Positions 1 to 9,278 of a stretch of 64,000 bases of DNA are shown here, one piece after another. The DNA lies in contig JADGEH010000013.1 of assembly GCA_016744475.1 (NCBI GenBank), positions 1 through 64,000 on the forward strand, read 5' to 3'. Both the position numbers and the translations under genes were made by a program. Numbering within the stretch: position 1 is the first letter of the stretch; the number at the start of each line of letters is the position of its first letter. The notes beneath the pieces are model-generated. The model did not search any database. It was not told where the DNA came from and worked only from the letters and a program-made list of their open reading frames with translations. Source of the DNA: Thiotrichales bacterium. Lineage in GTDB: Bacteria; Pseudomonadota; Gammaproteobacteria; Beggiatoales; Beggiatoaceae.

Positions 1-43
1 AGTGTTTTATCATAAATATGATTTATGAGCACTATAAATACAG

Positions 44-104
44 GACTACCCAAAAACGAACGGGGAAAACCGCCAATATCCGCTGTTTTGCAGTCGGTAT
101 CTTA
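44..104. repeat. Truncated family B' element, interrupted by a family A element
   Basis: Bases 58-103 match one arm of the complete element at 59034-59194; both contain CGCTGTTTTGCAGTCGGT. The match stops where the family A element begins at 106, so a younger insertion appears to have landed in an older relic. The left boundary near 44 is approximate. The first 40 bases hold only an AT-rich stretch with a short palindrome around ATCATAAATATGATTTATGA. Confidence 0.55.
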
Positions 105-267
105 AGAGCCTATGCGAAGATGGGGAATCGAAGCGAAAATTCGCCATTTTGAGGCAGGTTTTTCGGTTTTTTAAGGCGAATAGCGGGCGTGTGTTAATAA
201 AAAGCGGAAAACCTGACCAAAAATGCGGGTTTGCAGCCGATTATCCCGTTTTCGTATAGGCTCTTAA
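102..267 (+). mobile_element. MITE-like element, family A, copy 1
   Basis: The core 106-263 begins GAGCCTATGCGAAGA and ends TCGTATAGGCTC, and the whole element folds as one imperfect hairpin with a centre near GCGAATAGCGGGC. It is flanked by TTAA on both sides; the other copies have 3-bp duplications of the form TNA. There is no coding capacity. Bases 268-386, between this element and the fumarase start, show no clear feature beyond the presumed fumarase promoter region. Confidence 0.85.
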
Positions 268-386
268 GTTTTGTAGCGTACCTGACCTACGAATCAGCAA
301 TAAATTTTATGCCCGCATTCGGTAAAACTTGTCAGTTTTGTTATAGTTCCTCTTTTTTGCACACCCTTTAGATGAGGAATTAACGG

Positions 387-1898
387 ATGACACGCATCCA
401 ACAAGATGATTTTATTCAAAGTATTGCTGACGCTTTTCAGTTCATTTCTTATTACCACCCATTAGACTATATCCAAAGTCTAGGCACGGCTTACGAACGT
501 GAGCAATCGCCTGCGGCTAAAGATGCCATTGCCCAAATTCTCCTTAACTCCCGCATGAGTGCTGAAGGCCATCGCCCTATTTGCCAAGACACAGGCATTG
601 CCGTGGTGTTTTTAAAAGTCGGTATGAATGTGCAATGGGAGGCTGATATGAGCTTGCAGGCGATGGTGGATGAGGGCGTGCGCCGAGCTTATGGACACCC
701 TGATAATACGCTTCGTGCTTCGGTGCTGGCAGACCCCGCAGGCGCACGCAAAAACACCCGCGATAACACGCCTGCGGTGTTGCACACGGACATTGTGCCG
801 GGCGATACCATTGACGTGCGAGTGGCGGCTAAAGGCGGGGGTTCCGAAAACAAGTCGAAGTTTGTCAATCTCAACCCCAGCGACAGTATTGTTGATTGGG
901 TATTAAAAACCGTTCCGACTATGGGTGCGGGCTGGTGTCCGCCGGGCATGTTGGGCATTGGCATTGGCGGGACGGCTGAAAAAGCCATGTTGTTGGCTAA
1001 AGAATCTTTGATGGATGCCGTGGATATTCAAGAATTGCAAGCCCGTGGTGCAAAAACTCGTGTGGAAGAGTTGCGCTTGGAGTTGTTTGAAAAAGTCAAT
1101 GCGTTGGGCATTGGCGCACAGGGTTTGGGCGGTTTAACCACGGTGTTGGATGTCAAAATTCTGGATTATCCCACCCACGCCGCGTCTTTACCCATCGCTA
1201 TGATTCCTAACTGCGCCGCCACCCGTCATGCGCATTTCACGCTGGATGGCAGTGGCCCTGTACAGCTCACGCCGCCGCGTTTGGAAGATTGGCCTGCGGT
1301 GACTTGGACACCCGATGCCAGCACTCGCCGCGTTAATTTGGATGACATCACGCCTGACATCGTTGCACAGTGGCAAGCGGGCGAGCGCATTTTACTCTCA
1401 GGCAAATTGCTCACGGGACGCGATGCGGCACACAAACGCATGGTCGATATGCTCAACCGGGGTGAAGCCTTACCCGTTGATTTCAAAAATCGTTTTATTT
1501 ATTACGTGGGCCCTGTCGATGCAGTGCGCGATGAAGTAGTGGGCCCTGCAGGCCCGACCACGGCGACACGCATGGATAAATTTACTGAAACGATGCTGGC
1601 TGAAACGGGATTGCTGGGAATGGTCGGTAAAGCTGAGCGCGGACAAACGGCCATTGATGCGATTGCTAAACATAAAGCGGTGTATTTAATGGGCGTAGGC
1701 GGTGCGGCTTATTTGGTGTCTAAAGCAATTCGCAGTGCCAAGGTCTTGGCTTTTGAGGACTTGGGCATGGAAGCCATACATGAGTTTGAAGTGGAAGATA
1801 TGCCTGTGACCGTGGCGGTGGACAGCACGGGCAGCGCCGTTCATCAAACCGGACCGCAAGAATGGCGCGTTAAAATTGAGCAGATGAAGGCTCGGTAA
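387..1898 (+). CDS. fumA: Class I (iron-sulfur) fumarate hydratase
   Basis: Iron-dependent fumarase interconverting fumarate and malate in the TCA cycle, cytoplasmic. The 503-residue protein has both halves of the class I family, an N-terminal alpha part and a C-terminal beta part beginning near residue 300. The three cysteines expected to bind the 4Fe-4S cluster are visible: C66 in ICQDTG, C184 in WCPPGMLG and C276 in NCAATRH. The beta part carries GRDAAHKRM and GPTTATRMD, typical of substrate-binding loops. The ATG at 387 follows GAGGA at a normal distance. It appears monocistronic: palindromic repeats lie on both sides. Class I enzymes are oxygen-sensitive, which fits a microaerophile. It could be named fumA or fumB; the distinction is not meaningful here. 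Confidence 0.95.
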   Translation: MTRIQQDDFIQSIADAFQFISYYHPLDYIQSLGTAYEREQSPAAKDAIAQILLNSRMSAEGHRPICQDTGIAVVFLKVGMNVQWEADMSLQAMVDEGVRRAYGHPDNTLRASVLADPAGARKNTRDNTPAVLHTDIVPGDTIDVRVAAKGGGSENKSKFVNLNPSDSIVDWVLKTVPTMGAGWCPPGMLGIGIGGTAEKAMLLAKESLMDAVDIQELQARGAKTRVEELRLELFEKVNALGIGAQGLGGLTTVLDVKILDYPTHAASLPIAMIPNCAATRHAHFTLDGSGPVQLTPPRLEDWPAVTWTPDASTRRVNLDDITPDIVAQWQAGERILLSGKLLTGRDAAHKRMVDMLNRGEALPVDFKNRFIYYVGPVDAVRDEVVGPAGPTTATRMDKFTETMLAETGLLGMVGKAERGQTAIDAIAKHKAVYLMGVGGAAYLVSKAIRSAKVLAFEDLGMEAIHEFEVEDMPVTVAVDSTGSAVHQTGPQEWRVKIEQMKAR

Positions 1899-1935
1899 GT
1901 CCAATATGTTCTTCCTGATGCCCCTAGCCAGCGAT

Positions 1936-2018
1936 AAAAAACCACACAAAAAGCACAAAAGACCCGTGTTTTAGTTCGTTTGTGCCTTTTGTGTCTTTCG
2001 TGCCACTAGTGTTCATTT
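1936..2018. repeat. Family D hairpin, copy 1
   Basis: Imperfect inverted repeat built from GCACAAAAGAC and GTGCCTTTTGTGTC around a conserved loop TTTTAGTTCGTTTG. Related copies lie at 3466-3540, 3800-3876 and 23980-24068. It sits directly behind the fumarase gene. It shares the flank CGATAAAAAAC with copy 2, which also follows a gene. It could act as a transcription terminator, but there is no clear T-run. Confidence 0.7.
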
Positions 2019-2030
2019 TATTAAATTGAC

Positions 2031-2216
2031 AAGCCTAGTGCTTCGTCAAGCCTACTTTTTAGGGTTGCATTTTTTACCACGGAGACACGGAGAAGGCACA
2101 GAGCGCACGGAGAAAGACTTTTAATTTAAGTCACCTCTGTGTTCTCCGTGTCACCTCCGTGCCTCCGTGGTGACATTTGACCACCTAATTCTTAGAATTG
2201 ACAAAGCACTAGGCTT
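2031..2216. repeat. 186-bp nested palindrome
   Basis: Outer arms 2031-2049 (AAGCCTAGTGCTTCGTCAA) and 2198-2216 are inverted copies with one mismatch. Inside, 2075-2174 is a second inverted repeat made of ACCACGGAGACACGGAG-type units. No reading frame is present. A piece of the same ACCACGG sequence recurs near 25294. The rest of the gap before the next gene holds a short hairpin at 2225-2252 that resembles the one at 5011-5041. Confidence 0.7.
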
Positions 2217-2358
2217 TTGTAGGCATAACATCGCTTTAAAGTGGCGTTATTTCTTACATAAAAAGCCTTGTGTGAGCCGATCTTACCCTTCTTATCAATA
2301 CGCGGTGTTCAAGCACTGAGTGCATCATGTAAAATCATTTCTTGATCTTACCAACAGG

Positions 2359-3423
2359 ATGTTCCTCTCAGTGCTGCTTACCCGCTATCTCTACCGTGAC
2401 ATTATCTCCACCATCGCCGCTTTATTGCTGGTGCTCATCGCCATTTATCTCAGTCATCGGCTGATTTTATTCTTGGCCGAAGCTGGCAGCGGGGGGTTGC
2501 CTGTGGAGTTTATCTTCAAACTCCTCATTTTAAAGCTGTTGTGGGCATTGACTATTCTTGTCCCCCTCACCTTCTTTTTGGCTTTATTACTCTCCCTGGG
2601 GCGTTTTTATACGGATAACGAAATTACCGCCATGTATGCCTGCGGCATTGGCGTGCCCTATCTGCTGCAACGTTCGAGTGTGTTGGCTTTCTTTCTGGCG
2701 ATATTAGTTGGCACATTGAGCTTATTTGTCAGTCCGTGGAGTAAACAGCAAGAAAATATCATTTATGAAGAAATCAGTCGCCAAGCAGAAATTTCGGCGG
2801 TTCGTGCGGGGCGTTTTCAAGCATTTAGCGGTGGGCGCGGGGTGTTTTATATCGAAGATATTAATGAAGACACGCAGGCGATGTTGAATGTGTTTGTCGC
2901 ATTAGAACGTGACGATAAAACCATCTTACTGGCTTCTGACAAAGCCTTTTTATTGGATGAGGGCGAAAGCCAAGGGCGTTATATCGTCATGTTTAATGGG
3001 CATCGTTACGATGGCAAACCGGGCAGCGCGGCTTTTAGCAAAACCGCCTTTAAGCAACATGCGGTGTTAATTACATCGCCACCCAGTTATAAGAAGGTGC
3101 ACTACAAAGCTATTGATAGCTGGGATTTATGGCAAGCCAATGAGTCGCAAACCCGTGCTGAGCTACAAATGCGCTTATCCGCCCCGTTAATGATTTTGCT
3201 GTTAGCTCCATTAGCGGTGCTCATGTCGCACACCAAGCCGCGTCAAGGGCGCTATGCCAAAATATTTGTGGCGATTTTGATTTATTTCACTTATATCAAT
3301 TGCTTAGAAATCGCGCAGAAATGGGTAGAGCAAGACAGTGTGTCGCAGTGGATGGGGCTATGGTGGGTTCATGCCGTGTTGTTATTGGTGATTGGCATTT
3401 TGTATTTTCGCAAGAAGCATTAG
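2359..3423 (+). CDS. lptF: LptF, LPS export ABC transporter permease
   Basis: YjgP/YjgQ-family inner-membrane permease; with LptG and the LptB ATPase it extracts LPS from the inner membrane and passes it to LptC/LptA. The sequence has three N-terminal membrane helices, a periplasmic beta-rich domain containing FSGGRGVFYIE, typical of LptF rather than LptG, and three C-terminal helices. The start is uncertain: an in-frame GTG at 2320 would add 13 residues but has no ribosome site; ATG 2359 is chosen; GTG 2371 (reading MLLTRYLYRD) sits 11 bases after AGGA and is equally plausible. In most proteobacteria lptG follows directly. Here it does not, and the neighbours are repeats. Confidence 0.9.
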   Translation: MFLSVLLTRYLYRDIISTIAALLLVLIAIYLSHRLILFLAEAGSGGLPVEFIFKLLILKLLWALTILVPLTFFLALLLSLGRFYTDNEITAMYACGIGVPYLLQRSSVLAFFLAILVGTLSLFVSPWSKQQENIIYEEISRQAEISAVRAGRFQAFSGGRGVFYIEDINEDTQAMLNVFVALERDDKTILLASDKAFLLDEGESQGRYIVMFNGHRYDGKPGSAAFSKTAFKQHAVLITSPPSYKKVHYKAIDSWDLWQANESQTRAELQMRLSAPLMILLLAPLAVLMSHTKPRQGRYAKIFVAILIYFTYINCLEIAQKWVEQDSVSQWMGLWWVHAVLLLVIGILYFRKKH

Positions 3424-3465
3424 GTGAGTGTCTAATATGTTCTTTTCTGTTTTACAACGATAAAA

Positions 3466-3540
3466 AACAACACTAGCGGCACTAAAGACACAAAAGGCAC
3501 AAGCGTTTTAGTCCGTTTGTGCCTTTTGTGCCGCTATAGA
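3466..3540. repeat. Family D hairpin, copy 2
   Basis: Inverted repeat with arms CACTAGCGGCAC / GTGCCGCTATAG and the shared loop AGCGTTTTAGTCCGTTTG. It lies 45 bases behind lptF, in the same position relative to its gene as copy 1 is to fumarase. Possibly a terminator. Confidence 0.7.
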
Positions 3541-3548
3541 GATGTGAT

Positions 3549-3700
3549 CTGAGTTGTACGACACATTTTTTTCTGACGGTCAATTTTCCATGCCTTATAT
3601 CAATCTAGCTCGTACAACTGAATTAATATTCCTATAGTGTTAATTTTTACGCACTATAGGGAACACAAGTCAGTTGTACGACAGACCAGGCGGGTTTCAA
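3549..3700. repeat. Dispersed repeat with GTACGACA ends
   Basis: Contains CAGTTGTACGACAGACC and an inverted counterpart TCGTACAACTGA, plus an inner palindrome CCTATAGTG...CACTATAGG. Related text occurs at 5055-5070 (CAGTGGTACGACTC) and 5583-5660 (CAGTGATACGATAGACC ... CCTATAGAGG). No coding potential. The boundaries are approximate. Confidence 0.45.
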
Positions 3701-3799
3701 AAACCTATCAGTTCTTAATTACGATAATCCAATCCCTGTATCGGTATTGACCGCAACGCGGTCAAGACAGCATTCCCAAGCGGCGCTTAGGAACGAGGG

Positions 3800-3876
3800 A
3801 AAAACAACACAAAAGGCACAAGCGTTTTAGTTCGTTTGTGCCTTTTGTGTCTTTAGTGCCGCTAGTGTTAATTTTT
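3800..3876. repeat. Family D hairpin, copy 3
   Basis: Arms AACACAAAAGGCACAAGCG and GTGCCTTTTGTGTC with the same loop as the other copies. It lies between lptF and the haem protein gene, which are convergent, so it may serve both as a terminator. Confidence 0.65.
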
Positions 3877-3900
3877 AAGCAGTGAAACCATAAGATGCTT

Positions 3901-4518
3901 TTAGCGAGTGATTAAGTCGCTAGTTTTAAGTGTTTCTTGAACGGAAAAAGCACCGCGTAAGTCACCAACCTTAAAGCCACGCGCTTGATCTTCTGGATAC
4001 AGTTTATCTAAACGTTCTACGACTCCAGCGTCTAAATGTTCAGTGCTGGCATGACAAACAAGGCACACTTTGCCTGTGGGAATGGCTTTCATATAACGAA
4101 TATTTCGGCTGCCGTCTTTATCCTCAACAATCTTGGCATATTCTAACGTCATGGGGTCTTCGCCCTTGGCTTTACGCTCTTCAAACTGTAGCAGCACGGC
4201 TTTTTCCCAATCATCTGGGGCGTTGTGGCTGTTACGAGTTTTTAAGCTGGTACGGCTGATGTTAAAACCTGAATTTTTAGAATGTTCAGCCGCCACCATG
4301 GTGGCTTTAGTATTACAGATGCCAATGGCTTTGACCGGCCCGCCTTCTTTCATGCCAGCCTTTAATTCGGCTTTCAAACCTCCTGCAAAACCTTTAATCG
4401 CTTGACGATAAGTCTGTAACTTTTCTTCTGCCACATCACCCACGTCTGTCGCCCAAACAGGCATAGCGGCACAAGTGCTGAGTAACAGGCTACCCATCCA
4501 ATGTTGTAATGTTTTCAT
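3901..4518 (-). CDS. Periplasmic DUF3365 (Tll0287-like) haem protein
   Basis: The 205-residue protein has a cleavable signal peptide (residues 1-23, ending PVWA) and then a Tll0287-like (DUF3365) domain. One covalent haem c site, VCLVCH, is visible with C152, C155 and H156. The family is a PAS-like haem domain found alone or in sensor proteins. A free-standing periplasmic copy suggests a redox or gas-sensing role, but this is inference. AAGGAG lies 5 bases before the ATG. The gene stands alone between a terminator hairpin upstream at 4587 and family D copy 3 downstream. Confidence 0.82.
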   Translation of the reverse strand: MKTLQHWMGSLLLSTCAAMPVWATDVGDVAEEKLQTYRQAIKGFAGGLKAELKAGMKEGGPVKAIGICNTKATMVAAEHSKNSGFNISRTSLKTRNSHNAPDDWEKAVLLQFEERKAKGEDPMTLEYAKIVEDKDGSRNIRYMKAIPTGKVCLVCHASTEHLDAGVVERLDKLYPEDQARGFKVGDLRGAFSVQETLKTSDLITR

Positions 4519-4586
4519 AATGTCTCCTTTTTGATAAAAAATAATCTTAGTGCTTCATTTTACAGCTTTTACTATTGAGCAGACAT

Positions 4587-4620
4587 AAAAAAACACAGAC
4601 CGGAGCCTGTGTTTTTTATG
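4587..4620. terminator. Rho-independent terminator
   Basis: AAAAACACAG and CTGTGTTTTTTAT arms surround CCGGAG. The hairpin is A/T-flanked on both sides and lies 18 bases behind the small membrane protein gene, separating it from the haem protein gene. Confidence 0.8.
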
Positions 4621-4637
4621 TCTAACTTGATTCAAGG

Positions 4638-4838
4638 TTAAAGATTAGAATCAAAAGTATCAGCGGGTACTTGAGCCTGCGGTGCTTCAATGGCTGTGGG
4701 AGCAGCTTCTTCAACAGGGGGCTGGCTATTCATGTTGCTGGCGGCTAACGCGCTCAAGCCTAACAGCACAAAACCTAAAGAAATAGGGTCAAACACACCG
4801 CCGATTTTGCGTACTTGATGAGGAATTTGTCTATCCAT
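4638..4838 (-). CDS. Small single-pass membrane protein, function unknown
   Basis: A 66-residue protein with a short charged N-terminus, one hydrophobic segment (about residues 17-36) and a Pro/Ala/Glu-rich C-terminal tail. TGGAG sits 7 bases before the ATG and a terminator follows the stop, so it is very probably expressed. I recognise no family. Confidence 0.65.
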   Translation of the reverse strand: MDRQIPHQVRKIGGVFDPISLGFVLLGLSALAASNMNSQPPVEEAAPTAIEAPQAQVPADTFDSNL

Positions 4839-5010
4839 GATAAATCTCCATTAAATTAGAAAACATTAATATTAGTGATTTCTAATATAGAGGTTTTTTA
4901 AGAATTATCAATGAGGTAAATTTACTTGCTTTAGCTTAAGCGCCTATCTGAAGACAGGAGCATCGGCTGCAAAGTCGTTTTGTATCAAGCGGCTCTGAGT
5001 AGTAGAAATC

Positions 5011-5041
5011 AAAATAACACTGCTTTAAGCGGTGTTATTTC
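5011..5041. repeat. Short hairpin, possible terminator
   Basis: AAATAACACTGC and GCGGTGTTATTT surround TTTAA. The same stem, followed by TTCTTAYAT, occurs at 2225-2260. From 4839 to 5130 there is no other recognisable feature apart from the promoter region of the small gene at 4838. Confidence 0.5.
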
Positions 5042-5129
5042 TTATATAGCAAACTGATCTCAGTGGTACGACTCAAGCTATCCGCTTTAAAAGGCCACGC
5101 AAAAGAACGCCAGCGTTTCCAAACGATGT

Positions 5130-5294
5130 TTAGAGCCTATACGAAGATGGGGAATCGAAGCGAAAATTCGCTATTTTGAGGCAGATTTTTCGGTTTTTTA
5201 AGGCGAATAGCGGGCTATTTAACGAAAAAAAGCGGAAAACCTGACCAAAAGGGTGGATTTGCAGCCAATTATCCCGTTTTCGTATAGGCTCTTA
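5130..5294 (+). mobile_element. MITE-like element, family A, copy 2
   Basis: Core 5133-5291, same orientation and ends as copy 1, flanked by identical TTA trinucleotides (5130-5132 and 5292-5294). Intergenic, not touching a gene. Confidence 0.85.
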
Positions 5295-5324
5295 ACTCGT
5301 GTTTCCACGCGCCGCATCACGGCC

Positions 5325-5560
5325 ATTCAGTGAAGCCCCAAAGGGGCATCATCTCTATAAGGGCAAAGCTCTAGGTTAAACGGATAGAAGAGATTTAGCC
5401 CTGAAAGGGCGCAATAAAAAGTGGTATGGCGTTTTATGTCGCCCTTTCAGGGCTGAGTGGGTATCATCGACCGAACCCAGGGCGTTGCCCTGGGCTATAT
5501 AGAGGCCGCCCCGTTGGGGCTAAAAACCCTTCACTTAAATGTCAGTGGCCCTACTGGGTG
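5325..5560. repeat. REP-like palindrome block
   Basis: Four nested or consecutive palindromes: GCCCCAAAGGGGC at 5335; a 15-base perfect inverted pair AGCCCTGAAAGGGCG (5397-5411) and its complement (5440-5454); CCCAGGGCGTTGCCCTGGG (5476-5494); and GCCCCGTTGGGGC (5508-5520). The outer text CGGCCATTCAGTGAA and TTCACTTAAATGTCAGTGG is also inverted. Such blocks resemble REP elements moved by REP-associated tyrosine transposases (inference). The stretch 5560-5673 holds only a fragment of the GTACGA repeat. Confidence 0.65.
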
Positions 5561-5673
5561 GCATCACTATAGAGACAATACATCAGTGATACGATAGACC
5601 TGGCAGGTCTTAGCCACGATGCTCTAGTACCACTGAAATATTATCCCTATAGAGGAAGAATGGCTACAAATCC

Positions 5674-6264
5674 TTAGCCGTCTTCATCTTGATGAAAAAA
5701 CAGCGCATGTAGTATCAACATGACCGCTCCTAACGTAATCGCGCTATCGGCGATATTGAACGCAGGCCAGTGCCATCCGTTGTAGTAGACATCAATAAAA
5801 TCAACAACATGGCCGAAATCTATGCGATCCCATAAATTGCCCGCAGCCCCGCCTAAAATAAAGGCTAATGCGGCTGCCATCCAATGTTGACCTCGCGTCA
5901 TGCGCATTAACCATAGGGTTAAGACTAAACACACCACGGAAGAGATGCTGATAAAGAACCAACGCTGCCAGCCGCCTGCATTGGCTAAAAAGCTAAAAGC
6001 AGCCCCTTCATTGTGCAGTAAAACCACATTCAAAAAGGACGTTAATTCAACCACTTGCCCAGGGTCTAGGGTGTTGGATACCCAGCCTTTGGTCAATTGG
6101 TCGAAAAAAAACACCGCCACCCCCAGTGCTAACCAAGGGTAATTGGTTTTGCGCTTGACGGCGTAACGCCGTATGGGTTTGCCGCCTTTCCAGCGTTGTG
6201 AAAGCACTTCTTCGCCTTCAATACGCGCGAGTTCCTCATCTATTTTAGGTTCTTGCTCAGGCAT
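5674..6264 (-). CDS. lspA: Lipoprotein signal peptidase II
   Basis: Inner-membrane aspartyl protease that removes the signal peptide from prolipoproteins. Four hydrophobic segments are present. The two catalytic-aspartate blocks are clear: [19 protein letters not shown] and [11 protein letters not shown]. The N-terminus carries an unusual charged cytoplasmic extension of about 40 residues before the first helix. ATG 6264 is preferred because GGTGAG lies 10 bases upstream. It overlaps the ileS stop by 8 bases, so translation is probably coupled. An ATG at 6288 would add 8 residues. ileS-lspA is a classic proteobacterial pair. Confidence 0.95.
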   Translation of the reverse strand: MPEQEPKIDEELARIEGEEVLSQRWKGGKPIRRYAVKRKTNYPWLALGVAVFFFDQLTKGWVSNTLDPGQVVELTSFLNVVLLHNEGAAFSFLANAGGWQRWFFISISSVVCLVLTLWLMRMTRGQHWMAAALAFILGGAAGNLWDRIDFGHVVDFIDVYYNGWHWPAFNIADSAITLGAVMLILHALFFHQDEDG

Positions 6265-9076
6265 AACGACGTTGCTCACCTTCCCCAATATTGTCTACAC
6301 AGCGACCACACAGCTCAGGGTGTTCTTTGTGATCGCCCACATCTGCACGGTGATGCCAACAGCGTACACATTTTTCATGCGCTGAAGGTTTGACCACCAA
6401 GGCATAATGATCGATATGAATGGCATCAGCAGGTACATCTGCCAATGGATAAACTTTAGCCTCTGAAGTGATGAGTACAAAACGTAACTCTTCACCTAAG
6501 CTATTTAAATACTTAAATAAAGGTGCATCACAATAAATATCCACTTCTGCATCTAACGAAGAACCGATGTGCTCTGCAACGCGCAGTTTTTCCAGTTCTT
6601 TACTCACCGCTTCACGCACTGCAAATACGCTCTGCCAAAAATCTGCATTCATATCTTCGGTACTATCGAGCGTAAACAAGCCTTCATACCAGGTGCTTAA
6701 AAAGACTGATTGTGGTTCACGTTGTCCTGGAATATGCGTCCAGATTTCATCGGCAGTGAAACTTAAAATCGGCGACAACCAACGCGCTAAGGCTTCAATA
6801 ATATGGTACATCGCGGTTTGTGCCGAGCGTCTTGATAAGGCTTCAGTCTGCACAGTGTATTGACGATCTTTAATAATATCTAAATATAAAGCGCCCATGT
6901 CCACCGCACAAAATTGATGCACTTTTTGATAGATTTGATGAAAGGCGTAGGTGTTATAGGCTTCAATCACCTCTTGCTGCAAATGATACGCACGATCCAC
7001 CGCCCAACGATCTAAAGCCAGCATGTCTGCGGGTTTGACCCGATGTTGTGCCGGATCAAAATCATGTAAATTGGCGAGCAGAAAACGTGAGGTGTTACGC
7101 AAGCGGCGGTAAGCATCGGCAATACGCTTGAGAATTTCATCAGACACATTCATTTCTGAACGATAATCGGTGGCAGACACCCATAAGCGCAGAATGTCAG
7201 CTCCCAAGGTTTTGATGACTTTTTGCGGATCGACGACATTGCCCAAGGATTTGGACATTTTGCGGCCTGAAGCATCGACCGTAAAACCGTGTGTCAGCAC
7301 TTCTTTGTAAGGCGCTGCTCCACGCATAGCCACCGCCGTTAATAAAGCGGATTGAAACCAGCCACGGTGTTGATCAGAACCTTCCAGATACAGTTCAACG
7401 GGTAAATTCAAACCCAGTTGTTGTTCCACCACTGAAGCATGGGTCGCCCCTGAATCAAACCAAACATCTAAAGTATCTTTGAGTTTCTCATAGTGTTCAG
7501 CATCGTCGCCTAACAAGGTTTTGGCATCCATTGAAAACCACGCTTCAATACCTTCTTGCTCCACTTTTTGCGCGACTTTTTCTAATAAAGCCAAGCTGTC
7601 AGGATGTAATTCCGCATGGTCTTTACTCACAAATAAAGGAATCGGCGTGCCCCAGTTACGTTGGCGGGAGATGCACCAATCAGGACGATTGCTGACCATG
7701 CTTTTAATCCGCTCTTTACCCCAATCTGGCAACCAAGTGACCGTTTCAATCGCATCCATCACTTGAGAGCGCAATCCGGCTTTATCCATGCTGATAAACC
7801 ATTGCGGGGTTGCACGAAAAATGATGGGGATTTTGTGTCGCCAGCAATGTGGATAGCTGTGCGTAATGACTTTTTCGCGCAGCAATTTGCCCTTGGCTTT
7901 TAATACTTCAATGACTTTATGATCGGCTTTAAACACGAATTCACCGGCAAACATAGGCGTGTCGGGTAAGAAATGTCCATCGCCGCCGACAGGATTATGC
8001 ACATGCAAGTGGTATTTTTTGCCGACGATATAATCTTCTTGACCATGCCCGGGCGCGGTATGTACAGCGCCCGTCCCCGCTTCAGTGGTGACGTGATCGC
8101 CGAGAACAATCGGCACTTCGCGGTCATAAAAAGGGTGTTGCAGCATCAAACCTTCTAGCGCATCGCCTTTGCAATAACCGACCACTCGGTATTGATCAAT
8201 GTTGTAGCGGCACATCGCGTCTTTCATCAAGGCTTCCGCCAGCAATAAGCGTTCTTTGCCATATTCGCCTTCACATTCAATCAGCGAATATTCCAATTCA
8301 GGATGTAGCGCCACGGCTTGGTTAGCAGGCAAAGTCCACGGCGTAGTCGTCCAGATCACCACAGAAATTGGCCCGTGTCCGCCGGAACCGGGTGCATGAC
8401 AACGCGCCAATAAAGCATCGTCTTCCAGCACTGAAAAACGCACATCAATGGCTAAGGATTTTTTATCCGCATATTCCACTTCGGCTTCAGCTAAGGCAGA
8501 ACCACAATCTGTACACCAATGCACGGGCTTAGAACCTTTTTCCAAATGCCCGTTTTCAATGATTTTCCCCAAAGCGCGAATAGTGTCGGCTTCGGTTTTA
8601 TAATTCATTGTTAAATAAGGTTTATCCCAATCGCCAAACACACCTAGGCGTTTAAAGTCTTCACGTTGTTGCTTGACTTGTTTATCCGCATATTGGCGAC
8701 AAGCTTTACGAAACTCCGTGGCATCGACTTTATGTCCGGCTTTGCCTTTGCTTTTTTCTACCGCTAATTCAATCGGCAAACCGTGGCAATCCCAGCCAGG
8801 CACATAAGGCGCATCACAACCATTTAAAGTGTGTGATTTAACAATAATGTCTTTAAGAATCTTGTTGACCGCATGACCAATATGAATATTGCCGTTGGCA
8901 TAGGGAGGGCCGTCGTGCAAGATAAAAGGTTTGGCACCTTTACGAGCTTGACGGATTTGTTGATAAATATCTTCTTGTAGCCAGTGTTCAAGGAATTTTG
9001 GCTCGCGCTGGGCAAGATTGCCTCGCATGGGAAAGCTAGTTTTCGGCAGGTTTAAAGTTGGTTTGTAATCAGCCAC
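6257..9076 (-). CDS. ileS: Isoleucyl-tRNA synthetase
   Basis: Class I synthetase charging tRNA-Ile, 939 residues, the usual bacterial length. HIGH is at residues 65-68 ([10 protein letters not shown]), KMSKS at 606-610 ([10 protein letters not shown]), with the CP1 editing domain between them. The C-terminus has the zinc-binding cysteines C903, C906, C923 and C926 (CVRCW ... CGRC). It is the first gene of the ileS-lspA operon and is divergent from the deacetylase-like gene. The short gap 9077-9278 should hold both promoters, but I cannot place them with confidence. Confidence 0.97.
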   Translation of the reverse strand: MADYKPTLNLPKTSFPMRGNLAQREPKFLEHWLQEDIYQQIRQARKGAKPFILHDGPPYANGNIHIGHAVNKILKDIIVKSHTLNGCDAPYVPGWDCHGLPIELAVEKSKGKAGHKVDATEFRKACRQYADKQVKQQREDFKRLGVFGDWDKPYLTMNYKTEADTIRALGKIIENGHLEKGSKPVHWCTDCGSALAEAEVEYADKKSLAIDVRFSVLEDDALLARCHAPGSGGHGPISVVIWTTTPWTLPANQAVALHPELEYSLIECEGEYGKERLLLAEALMKDAMCRYNIDQYRVVGYCKGDALEGLMLQHPFYDREVPIVLGDHVTTEAGTGAVHTAPGHGQEDYIVGKKYHLHVHNPVGGDGHFLPDTPMFAGEFVFKADHKVIEVLKAKGKLLREKVITHSYPHCWRHKIPIIFRATPQWFISMDKAGLRSQVMDAIETVTWLPDWGKERIKSMVSNRPDWCISRQRNWGTPIPLFVSKDHAELHPDSLALLEKVAQKVEQEGIEAWFSMDAKTLLGDDAEHYEKLKDTLDVWFDSGATHASVVEQQLGLNLPVELYLEGSDQHRGWFQSALLTAVAMRGAAPYKEVLTHGFTVDASGRKMSKSLGNVVDPQKVIKTLGADILRLWVSATDYRSEMNVSDEILKRIADAYRRLRNTSRFLLANLHDFDPAQHRVKPADMLALDRWAVDRAYHLQQEVIEAYNTYAFHQIYQKVHQFCAVDMGALYLDIIKDRQYTVQTEALSRRSAQTAMYHIIEALARWLSPILSFTADEIWTHIPGQREPQSVFLSTWYEGLFTLDSTEDMNADFWQSVFAVREAVSKELEKLRVAEHIGSSLDAEVDIYCDAPLFKYLNSLGEELRFVLITSEAKVYPLADVPADAIHIDHYALVVKPSAHEKCVRCWHHRADVGDHKEHPELCGRCVDNIGEGEQRRYA

Positions 9077-9278
9077 GCAGTTTTCTCACTTCAATAAACT
9101 TAAGGCCGTTGAGTGAAAGAGGTTTCATCTAACGTCCTATGTTTCGTTAAAAAGTGAGTATCATATATCAAATGAAGGGGGGAAAAAACTGAATGCAGAA
9201 ATGGCCGAGAAGCTTCATTTTTACAGGGTTTACTTCTACCACTCGTCTATGGCCCATAATGACCAAGGAGATTTTGCT

